Positions 57,394 through 64,000 of a stretch of 64,000 nucleotides of DNA are shown here, piece after piece (positions within the stretch are counted from its first letter, which is position 1; each line of letters starts with the position of its first letter). The translations under genes were made by a program, and so were the position numbers. The notes below the pieces were generated by a model. That model saw nothing but the letters and a program-made list of their open reading frames with translations. It was not told where the DNA came from and did no database searches. This DNA comes from Rhizobium sp. CFBP 8762 (GTDB taxonomy: Bacteria > Pseudomonadota > Alphaproteobacteria > Rhizobiales > Rhizobiaceae). The DNA lies in the NCBI RefSeq assembly GCF_014841565.1, contig NZ_JACYUD010000006.1:124001-188000 (forward strand), given 5' to 3'.

Positions 57394-57704
57394 ACGTTTC
57401 GTGTTTCGGCCTCGTCCTTGAACAGGCCGTTGCCCTGCTCGTTGATGATTTGCTTGCCCTTGCGCAGGGCAGCATCAATGGCATCGCTTTCGGATGTGAA
57501 CAGGTCGGCGCGGACAAAAGTTCTTGAGCGGGTAGCATTCTCTGCGCCTTGCTCGATACGGCCGGCCAGCCGGAACTGCGCGCCTTCGCGCACCGGCTTT
57601 GCGACGATTACCAGATCACGGTAGGCTTCTTTCTGTTCCTTTGCAGGCGCAGGTTCAGAGGCCTGCCCGCCAAACCCACCAAACAGCTTTTTGAGAAACG
57701 ACAT
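57390..57704 (-). CDS. HlyU family protein
   Basis: 104 residues. MSFLKKLFGGFGG, then IVAKPVREGAQFRLAGRIEQ and TFVRADLFTSESDAIDAALRKGKQIINEQG match the HlyU family, named after a Vibrio haemolysin activator; in Rhizobiales it is a stand-alone small protein of unverified function with no helix-turn-helix that I can see. The stop codon lies in the repeat at 57340-57393. It follows ilvA by 29 bases, same strand. Confidence 0.87.
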   Translation of the reverse strand: MSFLKKLFGGFGGQASEPAPAKEQKEAYRDLVIVAKPVREGAQFRLAGRIEQGAENATRSRTFVRADLFTSESDAIDAALRKGKQIINEQGNGLFKDEAETRNV

Positions 57705-57733
57705 TTTGACCTCTTCGGTAGTCTTCGAATTTC

Positions 57734-58981
57734 TTAAATGATCAGATTGGCGAGAATATCGTTTTCGGTGATATCCTGATAGCCAATGCCTGCCGCATCG
57801 AACGCCGCGAACAGCGGCGGGAAATTCTCCGGTCGCTTGGTTTCAATGCCGAGCAGGATAGAACCAAAGTTGCGAGCAGACTTTTTCAGGTACTCAAAGC
57901 GAGCAATATCATCCTCTTCGCCCAAAAGGGTGAGAAAGTCCTTGAGCGCACCGGGACGCTGAGGAAGCCGCAGAATAAAGTATTTCTTGAGGCCGGAATA
58001 GCGCATTGCCCGCTCTTTAACATCCGGCAACCGCTCGAAATCGAAATTGCCGCCAGAGACGACCGCAACGATGGTTTTGCCTTCAAGAGCCGGTCGCCCG
58101 AGCTTCTCAAGCGCAGCCAGAGACAGTGCCCCAGCGGGCTCCAGAACGACGCCTTCGAGATTCAACATTTCCGTGATGGTCACGCAGATGGCGTTTTCTT
58201 CCAGCAACAAGACCTGCTCGGGCGAGAAGCCGCTGAGGCGCTCGAAATTCAGTTCCCCGATCCGCGCCACTGCCGCGCCATCAACAAAATTGTCGACACG
58301 GTCAAGGGTCACAACCTTGCCCGCTTCCAGACTGGTTTTAAGACTCGGCGCGCCCGCAGGCTCGCAAAACAGAAATGCGTCTTTCGGTAAGATACCGCTT
58401 AGGTATCCGCTGACACCGGCAGACAAACCACCACCGCCCACTGGCATGATCACGGCGTCGATCACCTCACCTTCGGGCAGTTGTTCCATGATTTCAGCAC
58501 CGACGGTCGCCTGTCCCTCAATGATATCGGCATGGTCGAAGGGTGGCACCATGTAGCCATCCATACGTTCCACATAGTCGCGGGCCGCCTGATAGCACTG
58601 GTCGAAAAAGTCACCCACAAGTTTGATGGTTATAAAGTCCCCACCGAACATCCGGGTTTTGTCGATCTTCTGCTGCGGGGTCGTCACAGGCATGAATACG
58701 ACGCCCTGCACTCCGAAATGTCGACAAACGAATGCGAAACCCTGTGCGTGATTGCCCGCAGACGCGCACACGAAAACCTTGTCTGTTTCACCCGCCGCCA
58801 CAACCTTGCGCAGGAAGTTGAACGCGCCGCGAATCTTGTATGAACGAACCGGAGTGAGGTCCTCGCGCTTGAGGTAAATATGGGCACCGTAGCGCGCGCT
58901 GAGGTGCTCATTCAGTTGTAAAGGTGTTGCCGGAAACAGCTCCCGCAAAGCCTCTTTGGCCTCATTCACTTGGCTCTTCAT
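57734..58981 (-). CDS. ilvA: Threonine ammonia-lyase
   Basis: 415 residues. Makes 2-oxobutanoate from threonine for isoleucine synthesis. VRSYKIRGAFNFL has the PLP Lys, ASAGNHAQGFAF and PVGGGGLSAGVSGYL the cofactor loops. One C-terminal ACT-like regulatory domain (about 335-415). Three in-frame ATG codons exist; 58981 places LFPATPLQ at the usual distance and has GAAG upstream, but 58999 and 59017 are possible. It diverges from trkH. Confidence 0.92.
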   Translation of the reverse strand: MKSQVNEAKEALRELFPATPLQLNEHLSARYGAHIYLKREDLTPVRSYKIRGAFNFLRKVVAAGETDKVFVCASAGNHAQGFAFVCRHFGVQGVVFMPVTTPQQKIDKTRMFGGDFITIKLVGDFFDQCYQAARDYVERMDGYMVPPFDHADIIEGQATVGAEIMEQLPEGEVIDAVIMPVGGGGLSAGVSGYLSGILPKDAFLFCEPAGAPSLKTSLEAGKVVTLDRVDNFVDGAAVARIGELNFERLSGFSPEQVLLLEENAICVTITEMLNLEGVVLEPAGALSLAALEKLGRPALEGKTIVAVVSGGNFDFERLPDVKERAMRYSGLKKYFILRLPQRPGALKDFLTLLGEEDDIARFEYLKKSARNFGSILLGIETKRPENFPPLFAAFDAAGIGYQDITENDILANLII

Positions 58982-59075
58982 AACAGTTACTTCGTCCATT
59001 GAGTTTAAAACATCCAACCGCTATGGCATAAACGGCGCGAAGAAACCACACCGACAATCAAAGGATTGCAAGACG

Positions 59076-60530
59076 TTGAACGCCACACTCATTCGGCATT
59101 CGCTGTATATTGCTGCGATTTTCGGTCTCTATCTGTCTGCCGCTATGCTGATCCCGGCCTTGGCAGATCTTTATTACGGCAACAGGGACTGGCAGATCTT
59201 TGCCGTCAGCGCTTTCATGACCGGCGGGCTGTGTCTCGCCACCGCCATGGCGACTCGGTCGGGCCCACCGCCGTTTTCGAAGCGCTTCGGGTTTCTGCTG
59301 GTCAATATCCTCTGGCTCGTCTGCTCTCTCATTGGGGCCATACCGTTCTGGTTGTCATCGCTCAATCTCGATTTTTCGGAGGCTTTCTTTGAGTCGGTCT
59401 CGGGAATCACGACAACCGGTTCCACGGTTATCGTCGGTCTTGATAACGCGCCCCCGGGCATTCTCATCTGGCGCTCGCTGCTGTGTTGGCTGGGCGGCAT
59501 CGGCATTGTCGGGCTTGGCCTGTTCGTCATGCCCTATCTGCGGGTCGGCGGACTGTCGTTCTTCAAGATGGAATCATCCGATACGAACGATAAGCCTTTT
59601 GCCCGGGTTTCCAGCTTTACACGGGCCTTCATCCTGATTTACGTGACGATGACGGTGGCGTGTTTTATCGCCTATGCAAGTCTTGGAATGAGCCGTTTCG
59701 ATGCGGTGAACCACGCCATGTCCACCATCGCAACCAGCGGCTTTTCGGTTCATGACTCGTCGTTCGCGTTTTACAACAGCATCCCGTTGCTGTGGGCCGC
59801 AACATTCTTCATGACGTTGAGCAGTCTGCCGTTTTCCATTCTGATTATTTTCATGGTGCGCGGACGGCTGGATGCGTTGCGTGATCCACAGATCATCGTG
59901 TTTCTAGCCTACCTCGTCGCTTTTTCCGTCGCCACGGGTGCCTATCACCGGTTGGCAAATGGCGTGGAGTTCCACATTGCGCTGGCTCACTCCTTCTTCA
60001 ATATAACCTCTATCCTTTCGACGAGTGGATTTATGAGCGAGGATTACACGCTCTGGGGGCCGTTTGTCGTCATCGCTGCCTATGTCACGTCGTTCATGGG
60101 CGGATGTTCGGGCTCCACCGCAGGCGGTATTAAAGCCTATCGTTTTATTATCCTTTTCAACACGATACGATCAGGTCTGAACAGACTGGTTTACCCAAAC
60201 GCGATTTACGCTGTGCGGTATGGACGCACGACCGTGGACCCAGATACACAGCGCGCCGTGTTTCTGTTTTTCACGACCTACATTTTTCTTTGGGTTTTCG
60301 GCAGCCTCGCCATGGGCGCACTGGGTTATGATCTTGTGACCGCGACATCGTCTGTCATCACGGCTCTTTCCAATGTTGGTCCGGGCGTCGGCCATGTTGT
60401 CGGCCCCGCCGGGAACTTCTCGACGATCAATGATGGAGGGCTGTATCTGCTCTCCATCATGATGCTGCTTGGACGACTGGAAGTGCTGACAGTCCTGGTG
60501 GTTTTTACGCCAGTGTTCTGGAAACAATAA
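59076..60530 (+). CDS. trkH: TrkH-family potassium uptake protein
   Basis: 484 residues. Four pore repeats are visible, with selectivity segments SGITTTGSTVI, STIATSGFSVHD, SILSTSGFMSED and SNVGPGVGHVVGP. GGCSGSTAGGIKAYR lies before the last repeat. Works with a cytoplasmic TrkA/NAD-binding partner, not present here. The start is TTG with AAGGA upstream; the open frame continues 40 codons into the ilvA upstream region without support. Confidence 0.92.
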   Translation: MNATLIRHSLYIAAIFGLYLSAAMLIPALADLYYGNRDWQIFAVSAFMTGGLCLATAMATRSGPPPFSKRFGFLLVNILWLVCSLIGAIPFWLSSLNLDFSEAFFESVSGITTTGSTVIVGLDNAPPGILIWRSLLCWLGGIGIVGLGLFVMPYLRVGGLSFFKMESSDTNDKPFARVSSFTRAFILIYVTMTVACFIAYASLGMSRFDAVNHAMSTIATSGFSVHDSSFAFYNSIPLLWAATFFMTLSSLPFSILIIFMVRGRLDALRDPQIIVFLAYLVAFSVATGAYHRLANGVEFHIALAHSFFNITSILSTSGFMSEDYTLWGPFVVIAAYVTSFMGGCSGSTAGGIKAYRFIILFNTIRSGLNRLVYPNAIYAVRYGRTTVDPDTQRAVFLFFTTYIFLWVFGSLAMGALGYDLVTATSSVITALSNVGPGVGHVVGPAGNFSTINDGGLYLLSIMMLLGRLEVLTVLVVFTPVFWKQ

Positions 60531-60535
60531 TTGCT

Positions 60536-61303
60536 TTAGCCGAGATCGGGCCCTGTGCTGGCTTTGCTCTCGCCGATGGCGGTCAGCATATCCTGCACCG
60601 CTTGAACGGCAGCATCCAGTGTTGCTTCGTCGCGAGCGCGAACAACAATCTCCGTCGAAAAGCTTTGTCCGTCGAATTTCGGATAGGAGCCGATGCTGGT
60701 GTCAGCATGGGTCTTTTGTACCTCACCCAGCAATGTTCCGATATCACCTTCACCAAAGGGAGACACGACAGAGCGGGAGAGCATTTTTGCGCCTGTTTCC
60801 AAGGATGGCAGAACGGCATTCAGCATCGCCTGAAACACCTGTGGTACGCCCGCCATCACATAAACATTGTCAACGATGAACCCGGGCGCCGTGGAAACCG
60901 CATTGGGAATATGGGTAGCCCCAACAGGCATCCGCGCCATGCGTTGGCGTGCTTCGGTGAAGTCCAACCCACGGTTTTTATACATGGTTCCCAGCAATTC
61001 CATCGCCTCAGCATCATGGTGGCATTCCACGCCAAAGGCCGCTGATACGGCGTCAGCTGTAATATCGTCATGCGTCGGCCCAATGCCGCCGGAGGTGAAC
61101 ACATAGCGATGCTTGGCGCGTAGCGTGTTGATCGCCTCCACGATGGCATCCTGATCATCCGAGACGATCCGAACCTCTTTCAGATCGATGCCAGCCAGCG
61201 TGAGGACATCAGCCAGATGGCCAATATTCTTGTCTTTTGTCCGTCCAGACAAAAGCTCATCCCCGATGGCAACCATGGCTGCTGTGATTGTCGTTTCGCT
61301 CAT
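60536..61303 (-). CDS. CinA-like molybdopterin-binding domain protein
   Basis: 255 residues. Only the N-terminal MoCF (MoaB/MogA-like) domain of CinA: AAMVAIGDELLSGRTKDKN, FTSGGIGPTHDDITADA and MAGVPQVFQAML. The C-terminal nicotinamide-nucleotide deamidase domain is absent, as in many Rhizobiales. Possibly an ADP-ribose pyrophosphatase as in full-length CinA; unproven here. Convergent with trkH, with a five-base gap. Confidence 0.9.
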   Translation of the reverse strand: MSETTITAAMVAIGDELLSGRTKDKNIGHLADVLTLAGIDLKEVRIVSDDQDAIVEAINTLRAKHRYVFTSGGIGPTHDDITADAVSAAFGVECHHDAEAMELLGTMYKNRGLDFTEARQRMARMPVGATHIPNAVSTAPGFIVDNVYVMAGVPQVFQAMLNAVLPSLETGAKMLSRSVVSPFGEGDIGTLLGEVQKTHADTSIGSYPKFDGQSFSTEIVVRARDEATLDAAVQAVQDMLTAIGESKASTGPDLG

Positions 61304-61469
61304 CGCCTGTCCCTGCTCCCTTGATCGCCTGTCTCTGAATCACTGTCATCTGGCCGACACTGTCAACCGACCAGATACAATCTGTTGACCGTCTGTCGTG
61401 AGACAAGGCTTTCACAACTTGCTACAGGGAAGTGACAGGTGCAATCAAGAGCTGTCCAGGGAGATAGAC

Positions 61470-62069
61470 ATGGCTAAAGTACTGGTACTGTATTATTCCG
61501 CTTACGGGCACATCGAAACGATGGCATATGCAGTCGCCGAGGGCGTTCGCGCCGCCGGAGCGGAAGCAGTCGTGAAACGCGTTCCGGAACTGGTTCCAGA
61601 AGACGTCGCCAAGGCCTCTTACTACAAAATGGATCAGGAAGCCCCGATCGCGACCGTTGATGAGTTGCCAGAATACGATGCTATCATTTTTGGTGCCGGT
61701 ACGCGCTATGGCACCGTGGCATCGCAGATGCGCAACTTCATTGACCAGACGGGCGGTCTGTGGGCACAAGGCAAGCTTGTGGGCAAAGTCGGTTCTGTCT
61801 TCACATCCACCGCCTCCCAGCATGGCGGTCAGGAGAGCACGCTGCTCGGCTTTATCCCGACCCTGATGCACCACGGCATGGTGGTCGTCGGTCTGCCCTA
61901 CTCGTTCCAAGGTCAGATGGGACTGGAAGAAGTCAAGGGTGGCACGCCCTACGGCGCAACAACAATCACGGATGGCGATGGCTCGCGTCAGCCATCCGCA
62001 GTGGAGCTGGAAGCCGCACGTTTCCAGGGCTCGCATGTTGCACAGATTGCAACAAAGCTTTCAGCTTAA
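61470..62069 (+). CDS. wrbA: NAD(P)H:quinone oxidoreductase WrbA
   Basis: 199 residues, flavodoxin-like. [14 protein letters not shown] binds FMN phosphate; [19 protein letters not shown] and [16 protein letters not shown] are WrbA signatures. Two-electron reduction of quinones protects from redox cycling. CAGGGAGATAGAC just upstream fixes ATG 61470. Confidence 0.96.
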   Translation: MAKVLVLYYSAYGHIETMAYAVAEGVRAAGAEAVVKRVPELVPEDVAKASYYKMDQEAPIATVDELPEYDAIIFGAGTRYGTVASQMRNFIDQTGGLWAQGKLVGKVGSVFTSTASQHGGQESTLLGFIPTLMHHGMVVVGLPYSFQGQMGLEEVKGGTPYGATTITDGDGSRQPSAVELEAARFQGSHVAQIATKLSA

Positions 62070-62077
62070 CAATTAGC

Positions 62078-62111
62078 AACAAGCCCCGCCATTAGTACGG
62101 CGGGGCTTGTT
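62078..62111. terminator. Terminator hairpin between wrbA and the inositol-phosphatase-family gene
   Basis: AACAAGCCCCGCC and GGCGGGGCTTGTT pair over 13 bp with an eight-base loop, nine bases after the wrbA stop. Only short T-rich ends on both sides. Placed between convergent genes, it can serve both. Confidence 0.8.
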
Positions 62112-62120
62112 ATTCCGGGT

Positions 62121-62945
62121 TCAGATCGTAAATATTTTGGCGCGCAGCGTTTCCCAACTGTCGGGATCGGTCGCGGCGATCAGTCCACCGCCCACATGGT
62201 GCGGCAGATAGGCTGAACCATCTAGCCGAGCAACATAGCCGCCCGCTTCCTGTGCTATCAGCACGCCGGCCAGATGGTCCCACGGCATCAGCTTATTGTA
62301 CATCAGGAAATGCAGATACCCGGCAACGAACGTCCGGTACTCATGCGCCGCGCAGCGATAGCTGGTCGCCAAACGCACTTGCGCAAGGTTGGACAGAATC
62401 ATGCGCTTGTCCTCGCCGCTGTAAAACGTGGTGCTGGCGACACCCACCATATTGTCCAGCGTAACGGGGGCGCTCACTGTCATGGCTTCACGATGCCCAT
62501 CCGGGCGCTGCCGGAAAGCGCCGGAGCCTTTTTCCGCCAGAACCCAGTCATCCCCCATGGGATCGTAGATGATGCCGGCAACCGTCTCACCTTTGTAAAC
62601 CACGCTTGCCATGACGCCGAACAAAGGCATGCCGGCCGCGAAATTATAGGTTCCGTCAATCGGGTCGACAATGACAACCAGATCAGCGCCCGAGATTGTG
62701 TCCAACAGCGACGGGTTGGCCGATACGGCTTCCTCGCCGATGAACAGCGCGCCCGGTGCAATCGCGTCCATGCGTGCTTTCAGGAACCGCTCGGCTTCTT
62801 CATCCGCTTCCGTGACCAGATCGATCGCCTCTGTCTTCATCCGCACATCGCCAGTACCCAGACGCCGGAAGCGCGGCAATATCTCCGCCTGCGCCGCCTC
62901 CTTCAGAACGGTCGTCAACGCAGCGAAATCGAACACAGCAGTCAT
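62121..62945 (-). CDS. Inositol monophosphatase family protein
   Basis: 274 residues. Metal sites [22 protein letters not shown] and C-terminal [17 protein letters not shown] are those of the Mg2+-dependent sugar phosphatase family. Could act on inositol phosphate, histidinol phosphate or nucleotide phosphates; not resolved. Its ATG overlaps the ttcA stop in ATGA. Confidence 0.92.
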   Translation of the reverse strand: MTAVFDFAALTTVLKEAAQAEILPRFRRLGTGDVRMKTEAIDLVTEADEEAERFLKARMDAIAPGALFIGEEAVSANPSLLDTISGADLVVIVDPIDGTYNFAAGMPLFGVMASVVYKGETVAGIIYDPMGDDWVLAEKGSGAFRQRPDGHREAMTVSAPVTLDNMVGVASTTFYSGEDKRMILSNLAQVRLATSYRCAAHEYRTFVAGYLHFLMYNKLMPWDHLAGVLIAQEAGGYVARLDGSAYLPHHVGGGLIAATDPDSWETLRAKIFTI

Positions 62946-63832
62946 GGCATGGTCTCCGTCGTTAAGGCTTTGAAGTCAAACAGTGTGGGGTCCAGAAGAT
63001 GGGATGGATTCACGTGCGATAGCGCCCGCAGCATCGTGTCTTTCCGGCCAGGCATACGCCGCTCTATATCGGACAGCATGGCCTTCATTGCATTGCGCTC
63101 AAGCCCGTCCTGCGAGCCGCAGAGGTCGCAGGGTATAATGGGAAATTCCATCGCCGCTGCAAATTTTGCCAGATCATCCTCACAGGCATAGGCCAATGGG
63201 CGCAGCAGCATGACGTCGCCTTCATCATTGAGAAGTTTCGCAGGCATCGTTGCCAACCGCCCTCCATGAAACATGTTCATAAAAAACGTTTCCAGAATAT
63301 CGTCGCCGTGGTGACCAAGCACGAGCGCGTCACATCCCTCCTCTCGCGCCATGCGGTAGAGGTTACCCCGCCTCAGGCGGGAACAGAGCGAACAATAGGT
63401 TCCGCCCGCTGGCACCTTCTCCTTCACGATGGAATAGGTATCCCGGTATTCAATGCGGTGCTTGACCCCTATCGACGTCAGATACTCCGGCAAAATATGT
63501 TTTGGGAAATTTGGCTGGCCCTGATCGAGATTGCACGCAACCAATTCGACCGGCAGATGCCCGCGCCACTGCAGATCCATCAGCAGCGCCAGCAGGCTGT
63601 AGCTGTCCTTGCCTCCCGACAAGGCCACCAGCCACCGCTTGGTATTGCCCCCCAGCATACCGAAATCTTCGATTGCCTGACGGGTCTGGCGCAGCAGGCG
63701 TTTGCGCAGCTTGTTGAACGAAACCGACGATGGCATTCTGGAAAACAATGGATGTGTCTCAGGGCTTGCCAAGGCATCCGGCATTGCCGGCCAATCAATC
63801 GGCGTGCTGGCGGTATCGTGGGAAAGGTCCAT
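62942..63832 (-). CDS. ttcA: tRNA 2-thiocytidine(32) synthetase
   Basis: 296 residues. Thiolates C32 in tRNA anticodon loops using a 4Fe-4S cluster. The PP-loop is [10 protein letters not shown] (near residue 70), with the Cys pairs [10 protein letters not shown] and CDLCGSQ and the [17 protein letters not shown] motif. The first ATG gives about 35 more residues than the core needs; [10 protein letters not shown] is an internal alternative. Confidence 0.94.
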   Translation of the reverse strand: MDLSHDTASTPIDWPAMPDALASPETHPLFSRMPSSVSFNKLRKRLLRQTRQAIEDFGMLGGNTKRWLVALSGGKDSYSLLALLMDLQWRGHLPVELVACNLDQGQPNFPKHILPEYLTSIGVKHRIEYRDTYSIVKEKVPAGGTYCSLCSRLRRGNLYRMAREEGCDALVLGHHGDDILETFFMNMFHGGRLATMPAKLLNDEGDVMLLRPLAYACEDDLAKFAAAMEFPIIPCDLCGSQDGLERNAMKAMLSDIERRMPGRKDTMLRALSHVNPSHLLDPTLFDFKALTTETMP

Positions 63833-63931
63833 CGTGGTTGTCCGATCAGTTGCAGCGAAGTATCAAATCTCGCCTCGCTTGGCAGAGGGCTTGCCCGTAT
63901 TGGTGTTGAATTTCAAGCGAAATGCGATGGG

Positions 63932-64000
63932 TCAGCTCCCGAAAACCGACCAGCCCGTGCGCTGGGCCAGCATCTCCAACGCCTTGCTGCCAAGTGCGGA
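63932..64000 (-). CDS. C-terminal end of an unidentified gene, cut by the window edge
   Basis: The minus-strand frame open at the right edge reads 22 codons ending LAQRTGWSVFGS and a TGA at 63932. It lies 99 bases upstream of ttcA in the same direction. The fragment is too short to identify. Confidence 0.4.
   Translation of the reverse strand, partial: SALGSKALEMLAQRTGWSVFGS

Noticed and set aside
1-64000. CRISPR arrays, insertion sequences, prophage genes, toxin-antitoxin pairs, rRNA operons
   Set aside because: Looked for on both strands; no direct-repeat arrays, transposases, integrases or rRNA sequence were found.

Overview
The window is a gene-dense chromosomal segment of an alphaproteobacterium, almost certainly of the order Hyphomicrobiales (Rhizobiales) and probably near Brucellaceae/Rhizobiaceae. 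The evidence is gene order (trpD-trpC-moaC-moeA-lexA-comEC; gltA-lpxB; lpxD-fabZ-lpxA-lpxI-lpxB downstream of cdsA-rseP-bamA; clpS-clpA), LpxI instead of LpxH, an EipB/DUF1849 envelope protein, and a GTTC-N7-GTTC SOS box in front of lexA. I saw no rRNA, tRNA, insertion sequence, prophage or CRISPR array.

Layout. 1-2853: the end of a glmU-glmS amino-sugar operon (glmS runs off the left edge). 2991-6293: a GT-C-like membrane protein and a convergent Na/Pi cotransporter. 6638-12878: PpiD-like foldase, trpD, trpC, moaC, moeA, lexA. 12832-16869: comEC and gltA, divergent. 16884-30129: a long leftward block joining envelope biogenesis and translation (rpsB, tsf, pyrH, frr, uppS, cdsA, rseP, bamA, lpxD, fabZ, lpxA, lpxI, lpxB). 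30296-34195: eipB, then rightward ridA, a glycerophosphodiesterase, a FemAB/GNAT-like protein and a HIT protein. 34311-39500: leftward clpS-clpA, DUF3126, cysE and an alpha/beta hydrolase. 39660-47799: small metabolic and membrane genes, including sdaA, mgtE and a peptide-deformylase-like protein without metal ligands.

The most interesting region is 47856-54454. A photolyase, an FAD oxidoreductase, a DUF1365 protein and a cyclopropane-synthase-like methyltransferase run rightward. A short-chain dehydrogenase and a ChrR-type cupin protein run leftward to meet them. Both transcription units are preceded by the same promoter-like element, TGATCC-N17-GTATGA. The pattern resembles the ECF11/RpoE-ChrR singlet-oxygen regulon known from Rhodobacter. 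Here, however, the ChrR-like protein has lost its zinc-binding cysteines and no sigma factor gene lies beside it.

54593-64000: cysK, AlaX-type editing protein and sseA; HlyU-family protein, ilvA, trkH; a CinA-like protein, wrbA, an inositol-phosphatase-family protein, ttcA, and the last codons of another gene. Two intergenic palindromes (near 34.2 kb and 57.3 kb) share TTAGAGC/GCTCTAA ends and look like members of a dispersed repeat family. Most of the window is ordinary core genome; the novelty is in regulation and in a few degenerate enzymes.
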